A stretch of DNA of 64,000 bases from Calonectria ilicicola. Taxonomy: Eukaryota; Ascomycota; Sordariomycetes; Hypocreales; Nectriaceae. The notes beneath the pieces were generated by a model. The model did not search any database, was not told the origin of the DNA, and worked only from the letters and a program-made list of their open reading frames with translations. The stretch is taken from the NCBI GenBank assembly GCA_020809705.1, contig CP085829.1:4836001-4900000 (forward strand), read 5' to 3'. Within the stretch, counting starts at the first letter, position 1, and each line of letters opens with the position of its first letter. Positions 12,063 to 21,800 of the stretch are shown here, one piece after another. A program made the translations under genes and the position numbers.

Positions 12063-13189
12063 CTATAGCTTCGATTCAGGTGTGAAGAGAGCCAGTCTCT
12101 CTTTCAGTGTCTCCTCAGCCTCCTTCTCGATCCTCTTGACGAGGACATCGCATGTGGGGATATCGTGGATGAGACCAATAACTTGTCCAGTTGTCCAAAC
12201 CTGTGAAAGCAGTCAGCATTTTGAGAAGAGCAAATATATATAAATGAGCAAAAAAGACTTACGCCGTATTCCGTGTCTCCGTTGATAAACACCTCCTTGC
12301 CCCTCTTGCCGCTGACGTAGGGCGCAATCTCCTCAAACTTGCCACTGGTGCTCTCGCGCTCGACCTTGAGGCCGTCCAGGGCCACCTTGTTCTTAAACAG
12401 ACGGGTGGTGTTCTTCCAGCGGCGCATCAGCAGCGTCGTGTCCGTCTCCTGGGCGTTGACAATCTGCTCCTTGACCTTGACGTGGATGGGGGCCTCGACG
12501 GTGCACATGAAGCGGGTGCCCATGTTGACACCGCACGCGCCCAGCGCCAGGGCGGCGGCGAGCCCCTGGCCGTCGGCGAAACCGCCGCTGGCGATGAAGG
12601 GCACCGAGAGGGTCTGGCGCGCCTTGCTCAGCAGGATGAAGTTTGTAATGTCGCTCTCGCCCACGTGGCCGGCGCACTCGAAGCCGTCGATGCTGAGGAA
12701 GTCGACGCCGAGTTTGACGGCGCTCTGGGCGTGGCGGATGGTGGTGCACTTATGGAGGACGGTGACGCCGGCCTTCTTAAGCTGGGCAATGACGGGGCCG
12801 GGCGAGTTGCCGGCGGTCTCGACGATCTTGATGCCCTCGTCGACGACGGCCTGGGCGTAGGCGCCGTAGTCCGGGGGCACCATGGCGGGGAGGAGGGTGA
12901 TGTTGACGGCGAAGGGCTTGGAGGTGAGGGTGCGGCAGCGGCGGATTTCGGCGCGGAGGGCGTCGGGGGTAGGGAAGATGAGGGCCGTGATGATGCCCAG
13001 GCCGCCAGCGTTGGAGACGGCTGAGGCGAGCTCGGCGGTGCCGACGTGCATCATGCCGCCCTGGACGACGGGGACTGAGAAGGAAGAGAGCGGTTAGCTA
13101 GGCGAAACAAGGGAGGATCTGGCATCGCGGAGGAATAGAGACATACCTCTGATGCCCAGGGCGCGGGTCAGCGCTGTGTTGAAAGGCAT
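12063..13189 (-). CDS. Nitronate monooxygenase (2-nitropropane dioxygenase family)
   Basis: Three exons, 13147-13189, 12263-13074 and 12063-12200, encode 330 residues. The start peptide MPFNTALTRALGIR joins VPVVQGGMMHVGTAELASAV, the canonical FMN-barrel N-terminus of class I nitronate monooxygenases. The 62 nt second intron joins GDTEYG to VWTTGQVIGLIHDIP, giving the usual C-terminus. The GFECAGHVGE segment carries the conserved catalytic-region histidine, and IASGGFADGQGLAAALALGACGVNMGTRF is the phosphate-binding end of the TIM barrel. The enzyme oxidises alkyl nitronates (such as propionate-3-nitronate) with FMN and oxygen, and is probably cytosolic and detoxifying. Both introns have GTATGT/GTAAGT donors. 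It is a complete gene. Confidence 0.95.
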
Positions 13190-14381
13190 GATGCTGGATC
13201 GGCAATGGGAGGAGGTGTTATGATGATGTTGGTGATGGTTTGGATAGGTGCGCCGCTGAAGGGAGAGAGGTAGAGAAGACGGTTTGGGCCGAGCGGCAGT
13301 AACGCAGATATTTCAAAACAACAAGCAATGCAAAACAAGTCAATCGTCGAATCCGTCTGCGACGCGACAGATATAAAGCAGGAACACTGACAGCAAATAA
13401 TAATCCCGAGGCTAAAGTAGGAATTCCCAAGGGATGTTTAACCACTTGCGGCCGTGGGCCGGTGCCGAGGTTGATCCCCACACTTTGCGTCCCTCTCCAC
13501 TCCCCGCAGTGAGCGAGCTGTGGTGCCCGCAGCAAGCAGCAGCAGCAGCAGCGGCAAAAAACCTCCCCCCAGGCCCCCAGTCTCCAGGCCCCAGTCCCCC
13601 GGGTTTCCACTCTCACATGCATTTGCACTACCACCACTCCCACACACCACACACACACACACGTAAAAAGGCCGTTGGCGTTTTTGGCGCTGTCACTCTG
13701 GCCAGGGGCGGTGCAACACTGACCACGGCACGTGCCCTTGGTGGCTGCTTGGTAGCTCACATGATGACGTCGCCGCCAACGGTAAGCTGCTGAATGACCA
13801 ACCAAGAACAAAAAACAACGAACGCCAGTGCCCAATATCATTCCAGTTTATGTAGCGCACTGCCCATCGTGTGTTTGTGTAATGTGTCGGCGATCCCTTG
13901 GTTTTCTAGATGTGGTGCTACGTTATGCTCATTGTGCTTCATCTTGCATCTCTGCGTTTCTTGGCGCTCTTTGACAGTTTTTTTTTTTTACCGTAGTCCG
14001 TACAACCAAACTAAACTTGGTACGACTAGTATGACATCTTGTGGTATTGTGCACGAGAAAATTACAAGTTCACTATGCACTAACCAAAGCCAATCACGGA
14101 GTTTTTTTTTCGCTTATGCGCAGTTATGTTTATTTCTATCATTTTCCCTTCCTTCCGACAGCTGGGTTGAGAGGAGTGTTTGTGTGGTGTGTCATGTGTT
14201 CTTTCACCAGCGGGGCTAGCGCATTCACTCAAGTCTAGGCTCTAGTTTGCAGATTATTGTTGATTTGCCAATTACCACATTTCGGACACATTCTTGTTAT
14301 TCGGGCCCTTTGGTTTTTGACTCGATTGTAGGTTATCCTGCGATAACACAATCCAACCGTTGTTCCCAATGTTCCTGCTAA
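13190..14381. other. Intergenic region with simple repeats, no gene seen
   Basis: This is the upstream region of the nitronate monooxygenase. It holds a CAG-type run (about 13528-13553) and a CA repeat (13639-13662). The long open frames here (up to 207 codons on the - strand) come from GC-rich and repetitive composition and carry no domain. Confidence 0.5.
13639..13662. repeat. (CA)n microsatellite
   Basis: A dinucleotide CA run with a single interruption lies in the nitronate monooxygenase upstream region. Confidence 0.9.
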
Positions 14382-14690
14382 TTAATAACTGGTCCATCTG
14401 ATCCACCAGGGTCGAGCAGCTTGTCTTCTTTGTTGAACAGCCTCGATACGGCGTGCAAACTCATCAAACTCGTCTGCACTTAACCGGTTTATCATTGAAA
14501 TTAATGATTCTTGTCGATTTGTGTGACAATTCGTGGGATTTGGTGGGCTAGTGCTAAGGTTCTTTGGATTGTTGCCAGTGCTTGTGGAAGCACTGGCAAT
14601 ATAGTTTGGTGTAAAGAACTGCTGTAGCCTGATGCTTCTGATAGGTCTTGGGAATATTGACTGAAAGCAGCGTTTTATTGATGCTGCCAT
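14382..14690 (-). CDS. Small hypothetical protein, uncertain
   Basis: The first ATG of the frame is at 14690 and gives 102 residues. The N-terminus (MAASIKRCFQSIFPRPIRSI) is basic and amphipathic, like a mitochondrial presequence. The C-terminus contains LSADEFDEFARRIEAVQQRR, a plausible helix. There is no family match I recognise. A 267 bp insertion-like segment flanked by a 15 bp direct repeat begins just upstream of the start codon, so the 5' end may have been rearranged. It may be a fragment or a repeat-associated frame. Confidence 0.3.
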   Translation of the reverse strand: MAASIKRCFQSIFPRPIRSIRLQQFFTPNYIASASTSTGNNPKNLSTSPPNPTNCHTNRQESLISMINRLSADEFDEFARRIEAVQQRRQAARPWWIRWTSY

Positions 14691-14719
14691 AATTGTCAAG
14701 TTCTCTCGATAATAGGGCA

Positions 14720-14734
14720 ACACTAGTAATAGAT
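14720..14734. repeat. 15 bp direct repeat, left copy
   Basis: The sequence acactagtaatagat occurs here and again, identical and in the same orientation, at 15002-15016. It flanks a 267 bp segment that contains dispersed-repeat copy B. Length and placement are compatible with a target-site duplication or with recombination between short repeats. Confidence 0.7.
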
Positions 14735-14865
14735 TCTTAGTTATTTGTGTGTTTGAGAGTGTGTGTTTGAGGGAGGTTTGTTTGAGTGTGCGTTACTGCA
14801 TTCCTGGCTGAAAAGCTTTCCTTTTATTGTACGGGGCTTCTAGCTATCAAGGTTTTCATCTTGTA

Positions 14866-14997
14866 TTGCCTTTAGGCTTCAGAGTGGCACAAGGACAATT
14901 GTACCAATCGATCTGAAAGTCTATCATGAGGCGTGCCCTCAGGTCCCGCGACCTTGTCGGCGTCTTCCTTTCCTAAGAGGAAGAAAATAACTATATG
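14866..14997. repeat. Dispersed repeat, copy B
   Basis: Second copy of the repeat described at 6057-6180, about 8.7 kb away in the same orientation. On the - strand this copy keeps an open frame (KEDADKVAG...DRLSDRLVQLSLCHSEA), whereas copy A has a stop at the equivalent place and a shorter version (KEEPDKVTG...). A TTCCTCTTAG intron-acceptor-like sequence precedes that frame. The flanking 15 bp direct repeats suggest this copy arrived as a small insertion. Confidence 0.7.
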
Positions 14998-15001
14998 AAA
15001 G

Positions 15002-15016
15002 ACACTAGTAATAGAT
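15002..15016. repeat. 15 bp direct repeat, right copy
   Basis: Identical to 14720-14734. The two copies lie 282 bp apart, start to start, on either side of dispersed-repeat copy B. Confidence 0.7.
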
Positions 15017-15728
15017 AATAAAAAAGCAAGGATATAGTAAGGCTCATCCTTCATTAAAAAGTTAGCAGGTGATCGCATTGTGGAGGCACTGTGCTGCTGC
15101 CCAATTGGATAATATACATGAGCCCCTGCCAGACGACCATCACACAGTAAAAAGTCAAACACACAATAAGAGACACAGAAAATGGAATAGCCAATAACTT
15201 AATCCTTCAGAAATGACACGAGCTCATAAGCCATTGCGTTGCACCTAACTAACTAACCCTTACAAACAGGTTTTGAAAAACCTTTTATACAAAAAGGCAA
15301 AATCATCCAAAAACTCACTTGCTCAAATCACCTTCTTCTCCAGGGTCCCCATTTTAGCTCACTTTAGCCGCCTGATACACTGGGTTTCCCTCCCCCATCC
15401 CGTGTGGTCAAATCACCACTACCAGAAAACACACCAAAAGACTTTCCTAGTCCAAAAAACGCCATATCATACAATATGTAATAAAAGAAAATCCTCGCAC
15501 ATGGCCGTTTTTCATAGTTGGAAGGCTCATCCATCGCCAACTTGGCAGTAAACCAGTCGCGACTCTAACCAGGTATCAGAAGCACTGGTATGGTCTCTGG
15601 TCAAGTGAACGGGCTAGACAGCATGTGTCAATTGCCCGAGGCAATTCAAGCGTCATCGGTTCGTTGAATCATCATCTCATTATTCCTCCCCTCAATTGTT
15701 CCCTTGTTTCGTTCATGTCATTCGTCTC
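15017..15728. other. Intergenic region, no gene seen
   Basis: AT-rich spacer between the repeat segment and the 3' end of the C2H2 transcription factor. No domain-bearing frame is visible. It probably holds the 3' UTR of the factor. Confidence 0.5.
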
Positions 15729-18700
15729 TTAGCCCAGTCCTGCATCAGCACCCATTCTACCCGGAGGTGTCCTATCCCTGGGCTTCTCAAGCAAATCGGC
15801 ATATCCGTCCAGGCATGATCCCATAACTTTGACAATGTCGAAAATATGGGTGCCCTTGAACGTCTCGGCCCAAAGTCGTACAACCGCACCAGCCAACTGC
15901 CGAAGTTTGGCGCTATCGCTCGTCGCCATTTCCGCTTGTCTCGTTCCCGAGTTTGCGCCGGTTAACGAAGGGTCGATTGGCACTGCGAATTCCGTTTCAT
16001 CAAGCATGCGTCGCACCATTTCCAACAAGTTCTTTTCTTCAGGGGAAGCAGGGGGGTCATTAGGTCCAATCGCGGCTAGTGTTAATAGCCACTTGGACAC
16101 AAGAACTGCGCATTCGAAATTGCACACTATAGCCTATTGTCAGTGCGTTTCCTTGATTGTTTAGAGTTGAGTTAGCGCTTACTTGAGTGTTGAATGCTCC
16201 ATTCAGCGGACTTCGTCCTTGCCACGTAGTTAACACCCGCCTTTACCAACATTGAGAGCGCATGGACAGCTTGGAAAACTGCCCGGTGCAATCTCAAACT
16301 TCTCACAAGAAGTGGTGTCCGACTCAGTGCAGATGCCACCAGCAGAGGGTCCCGAGTTTCAAGGGCTGTAGAAGGAGACACATCTGTGTACAGTCGAAGG
16401 TATGCCAGGCGGAGCAATGCCGTCGCCGTGAAATCCAAGGTCCCTCCCTCAATGGAATCCGACACGCTGAAGTGGCCAGATTCTGCCGCGCGAAGTTGGT
16501 GCTGGTCCTCAAAGTTGTTTTGCCATATCCGCAGTGCTTGAGTCACCTCGTCTACGTCTTCTGGCTTCATAGTTCGGTGAATATTATATGGTAACCCGGC
16601 TGTAAAGGAGGTTTGCTTCAAAAGGTAAATGTGTTGAAGTAAAGCGTGAATAAGCACATGGCTTCCCAGCGACGACATTTGTGTTGGGAGGTTTTGGTTT
16701 GTGCGACCAAATAGCCGAGAAAATGCGTCGTGAAGCGTGAGGTCCATTGGGGGCGTGGTCGCCCGTAATTCCTGCCATTGCCAGGCACTCTCTGCCCTCC
16801 AAAGCTTCCCTCTTTGCGGGAGAGGAAGATTCAACTCCGATGTGAGCAATAGTGGTGGCATATTATAGGCGATGCTGCAGAGGTTGAAGAAGCAATAAGC
16901 AACGAGCTTAGTTCGTGTGGCCGTTTCAATGCGGATCCAAGTTTCCCAATCGCTCACTGCATTCTGACTCGGCTCTGCCACCAAACCCTCCTCGCGGATC
17001 AAAATTGCCAGTGTACTTTGCAAGGACAGCGCTTCGTGCAGAATAGTCTTCACACCCCACAGTCCAACAGCAAAAAGTAATAGAACAGCCTGAATGGTCT
17101 CGATTCGCGCCTGGGGAGTATTCGGAGAACTAAAATTTTTAATGGTTAGAGACTATTAAGTTGTTAGTTCGGAGAGGAAACGTACTATGGCTCTCGGTGT
17201 GTGTCTTGTGTCATTGGTCGTTCGGATTGTGCGGATGCGAAAGAATGGCGATATGTTGTGCTAGGAGATGGCCTAGTAGAATGAGGGCTATATGCAGCGG
17301 GTGTGGGGAGCAGCGCGTGGACCTCAGAAATACGTCTCCTACGAATTTGCTCCATGGCAATTGCCTTTGCGGCATACCAAAGAGCGTAGCCTCGATTCTT
17401 CTCAAACCGATACTGAGCGCCAACAGCAAGGATTGCGAGGAGAAGCTCGGGAGCAGTCTCAACTGGGGAGAATGTCGGCAAGTGCAGGAATGGCATGTGC
17501 TCATGAAGACCGCCGATGTAACCCTCTAGGAATCTGGTGAGGGTGTGCCGGGATGGGAAGACGAAGTCATTGGGTAGAACAGATGAAAACTCATCGAGCC
17601 GGTTCTTGATGACAGTATGATCCACTACCGAGATGCGAAGGGATGTTGGCCGTGCTGAGTCGTCGGGGTCTCGTGATTCTGACATGTTGGGAAACCGAGA
17701 AGGGAAGAGTGTTGAAGGCTTTTCGGGACGTCGTTGACCGGCTACGCCTCCTGAGTTCCGGGACCACATGCCCATTTGCTGATCCGGTTCAAAATGTGGA
17801 GGCAGGAAGTGTGCCGAGGAAGAGAACTCGTCTAAGAAAAGGTTGTAGTCGTCGTATGTGCCATTAGGCTGTTGGGGCACATAGGCAGGTCCGAGTGGCC
17901 CATCATCCCGAGATCGATCCGAATACGCCATAGCCGACTCTCCTCCATAGCTCTTCCTTCGCGTATCCACGGGCGAGCGTTGATGAGGCACATCATTTGG
18001 CGGTTGGACGGCATTGCCAGAGCTTGCAAGAGCAGCATCTGAGAGCAGATCTAGGTTACATGCACCGGGCCTTGTTGGGGCACGAATATCCTGGGGAGCT
18101 GAGGGTGTTGTCGGTGGAGGCGCAGATACAGGATGGAACTGATGCGACGGTTGTGGTAATGACTGCGACAACGGCTGTGCCTGTGGAACATTGTGGTGAT
18201 GTAAGGGAATGGCATCAGTGTCTATTTGGCCCTCGGAGACTGACGTCTTATGAGAGGAAGTGGAAGGATTAGAGGACAGCTTCCTCGGACGGTTGCCATC
18301 TTTGTTCCCTTCATTGAGATGAACAAGTTTCTCGTGTCGGACGAGAAGGTCCCTGATATTCATATTAGCAAATGAGCATGAACAAGAAAAGAAGTAGTCG
18401 AGGATGGCTCCTCAACGTAGGACAAGTGAAGAAGGGTATGACTACGGGTGAGAGGGTGAAATAGGGTGCAAGGAAGTAAGTGGGTGACACAAACTAGGGG
18501 AGGGTGCGATATAGTGTAATTAGTAAAGGCCCAACTAGCAGCACGTACCTTCTTCCAAACGTTTTCCCACAGCGATCCCAACCGCAAGAGAAAGGCTTCT
18601 CCTTTGTGTGGGTGCGTTCGTGTCTCTGAACATGTTCCACACGTCTGTATGAATAGGTCAGCACATCATGATCATGAAGCCGCGGCAGGGATGGAAAGAG

Positions 18701-18858
18701 TGAGAGAGAACAAACCTGAACCGTTTACTGCAATATTTGCAAGGTAACGTCTTGGGCTTTGGCTGACGGGGTTCGGCGGGTTCAGGAGCGACGAGAGGCA
18801 TTGGAGGCCCAGCCAAGGACCTTGGAGGCGGGCCCTCCATGGACTGAATGGCAAGCAT
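15729..18858 (-). CDS. C2H2 zinc-finger transcription factor with fungal-specific TF domain
   Basis: Five exons (18716-18858, 18549-18644, 17186-18352, 16183-17129, 15729-16126) give 916 residues. Two classical fingers lie at residues 40-60 (C40, C43, H56, H60) and 68-91 (C68, C73, H86, H91), and introns cut inside both finger segments. The frame reads RFRRVEHVQRHERTHTKEKP and then GKTFGRRDLLVRHEKLVH after splicing. A Ser/Pro/Gln-rich linker (about 95-350) follows, then a fungal-specific transcription factor middle-homology region (about 390-750, including FLEGYIGGLHEHMPFLHLPTF and ETIQAVLLLFAVGLWG). The two tandem fingers plus this domain match the AmdX/Klf1-like group. It is a nuclear DNA-binding regulator; target genes are unknown. 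The ATG at 18858 follows an in-frame TGA. An alternative start exon exists at 19715-19720 (see findings). Confidence 0.9.
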
Positions 18859-21800
18859 GATAAGTCAAGTTTCCCAGGCGATAACACGAGAGCGCGATCA
18901 GACGGGTGAGAGGTGCAGTGTGGGGGAAAAGAGTTGAGTTACAGTGAGTGATGAAGGGAGGAAGGGAGCAGAGCAAAATTGGAGGTCGAGAGATGCAGGA
19001 CGGATGGTAGATTGCGGGGTGCGTTGAACGAAGAGCATGGCATGTGGAGGGAGTATCGGAGGTGGCCCGTGGATGCGGGTGCGAACAGAGTCAGGCTGGA
19101 GACAGAGACAGGCTTGCGAGAGCAAACCCCCCCGGGACGGGGCACGGGCGCGGGCAGTGGACGCCGCCAAAGACGCCCCTTGGGGTTCCCCTCTCCAAGC
19201 CAAGCCAAGGCTGCTTGTGCGCCGGAAGTATCCCCTCGTGCCCTCTTGTGGAGGTACCCCAGGCCTGTGAACTCTGGTGGTGGTGAGTGGTGGAGGAGGG
19301 GACTCCGCCGGGAAACGTATCCGATGGGTGTGGATGCTTTGTACGAGGTTATGTGTATGCGTATTTCCTCGGCGTCAGAAGCGACGGGCGTGAGTGCGGA
19401 GGGGGAGGGAGGGGGGAAGGACAAAGACAGAGGCGGGGGGAGAGTGTCTGAGTCTGAAGAAAGTAACGTTGACGGTCGAGCATCGAGAGCATGTGAGAAG
19501 GAGGCAGGAGGCAGGAGGAAACAAAGGGAGAGTAGTGTAGGCCTTGCAACTTGGGGGGGGAGGGACGTGTGTGTCAAAGAGCTAGGCTCTCGAATTGGCA
19601 CCGGGGGAAATGGCACCGGATCGGGATGGAGGTGGAGGCGCTCGGCTGGGTCATGGAGGGCGTGGAATGAACCTCGGGGTTGCAGGAACCGAGCAAGGGC
19701 GCAAGTTGACTTACCAGCATTGTTGGTGTTGGACTGATATCCAGCAGGTGGGAGTGGAGGGGGAGGGGAGGGGAGTGAAAGTGGAAAGTAGTGGGAGTGG
19801 CTGTCAGTGGCTTGATGGCATCAATTGGGCACTAGGCCGAGGTGCTGGTCGACCAAGTGTGAAGCGTACAACAGGAGAAACGGTCCTCGGGAGGGTTGGA
19901 CCAGGGAAAGATTTGTGGCGAACCCGGGTGGAGAGACGAGGAGGAGAAGGGGCAGGAGAATGGAGATGTCAAATGGCAGTGGATGCTGTCTCTGGTCTTG
20001 GCCTGGGGTCTGGGGTCGGTGGGGAGGGCCGAGTTTGCGTGACACAAGGCGCCATTACGATTACGGGGGTAGAATTGTCTCAGATGGCGCTGCTCCGTCG
20101 TCTCCGGCCCTGCGACCTGACCCCCGGGAGCGAGCCCGGGAGAGATGGAACTTGGGGGGTGTGGCAAGATTTCTGCCAAGATGATGCTCAACTGCAGAAC
20201 GAGGCGGTGGGGCGGGCGCAATGGCCAGGGCGGGGAAATTGGAGGTGCACAAGATGGTAATACCGGGATCGGATTTGAGAGGAGAAGGCTCCATACCGTC
20301 AGTATCGACAAGTCGATTCCCCGTAGCACAGAGTGTGGAGAGCAGTGGGAGAAAAAAAAAAGGTGGGCTGTCCGGGGTATCTCCAAACAGTCGTATGAGA
20401 TCCAAGTACTGTTCCCGATCCTACCTAGCCACCGACAGACTACAGTGTGCTAAGGTACTAATGACACATCGTTCTTCGCAAAAGGCAAGGAAAAGCGCTG
20501 CGCATGGAAAAAGCAACACAGGGTTGGGGGTTTGCCTTGGGAATGGGTTTCGTTAAGCGCGACAAGCCCAGCTGGGGAGGGTGCGTTAAGCCACTCGCCG
20601 AGGAAAAATAGGGAAGCAGAAAAAAAAAAAAAGCAACAAGGAGCCCAAGAGGGCAACCTTGCCCTGGAATCAAACGTCAACGTAAGGAAAACGCCAGTAA
20701 GTGGCGGAGCCAAAGGCTGGTCGATGAATGGCCCGAGGAGGCTGGGGGGTGTATGCACAAATAGATTTCCGCGGCATGGGTTGGGGGCACGTCTGAAAAT
20801 GGACGAAAAGCGCGTGTAAGGCCACGCTGCAAACAATGGCAGTGATATATGATAGCTGCAGCTAAAAAAGCACATTGCAGAGGCCCCCAATTTGTGATCG
20901 CCACAAGTCCAGCAGAATAAAAAGGAAACAAGAAGGCGAAACGAATCCCAAGCTCCGGCCCATGGATTTCCGAGCCAGCGGTCGGAATTCAAAAGATCAA
21001 AATCAATCTAGTACGTACAGAGTACAACATGTAGGCATGTACGGGCCTTGGGGCCCCATGGGGTTGACTCCGCACTTTGGAGAAGAAAAGCCCACTTTTC
21101 GGCAGGTCGCAACCTGAGCGGGGGTGGTGGGTGGTGGGCGTGCGCCAGTACTTGCCCAGTGAGGTAGGTACCTCGCCGCCCTCAGAGCGATTGTGGAAGG
21201 TACGTGCCCGCAGCGCCGTGTGTGTCGCTGTATTACCTGTACGCGCACCATTTTGATCCAACCATCGGCCAGATGCAGGGGGGCGGCGAGTGGCCAATGG
21301 CCAAGCTTGGAATTAACGTCGCCCATCCCATCTCATCCCATCTCATCCCATCCCATCCCATCCCATCCCATACCATCCCATACCATCCCCATCGCCCATC
21401 CTCCCATGGGCCAAGGATCCTCCAGTCGCAGCAGTAGGCAGGGCGGCAGAGGGTTTGAGCGACGTCGTTGTGGAGGCGCGCCGCTGATTGGGCCGCCTGG
21501 ATCCCTCCTGTCGTGTGGCTTGGACTTGGCAAGTCATCAAGCCCCAGGCCGGGAGGACCTTCCTTGCTTGCGTTTCGGGGTCATCTTCCTCTTCTAGCGT
21601 GTCTGTTCCCGCCCTAGGGGAATTTACACGTCGAGGCGCATGCGTGACTAAAACAACCCCACACCCTGAGTGACCTGCAACCTTTGTGCTACAGCATTGT
21701 TTCTGTCACCTTACCACTTCCCACAGCGCCATGACGTTGGTTCTCTGCAGTTTTACCTGTGCTCCGCCTGTGCTCCGCCTGTGCTCTACTCCGTGCAACC

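Noticed and set aside
12482..13024. 180-codon + strand frame opposite the nitronate monooxygenase
   Set aside because: Antisense shadow of a strongly GC3-biased exon; Gly/Ala/Asp/Val repeats only.
13218..13841. 207-codon - strand frame
   Set aside because: It runs through CA and CAG simple repeats and gives Cys/Val-rich low complexity. No domain and no plausible start context.
14872..15162. 96-codon - strand frame with an apparent membrane helix
   Set aside because: It begins at GTG, its hydrophobic part is the AT-rich, intron-like part of the repeat segment, and the equivalent frame in repeat copy A has a stop. Treated as repeat, not gene.
18939..20260. Open frames of 184-252 codons in the GC-rich region upstream of the C2H2 factor
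   Set aside because: They overlap each other on both strands, are dominated by G, R, S, P or W, and show no conserved motif. This is compositional bias.
21322..21396. Possible CRISPR-like array
   Set aside because: Contiguous pentamers without spacers in a eukaryotic genome; a simple minisatellite.
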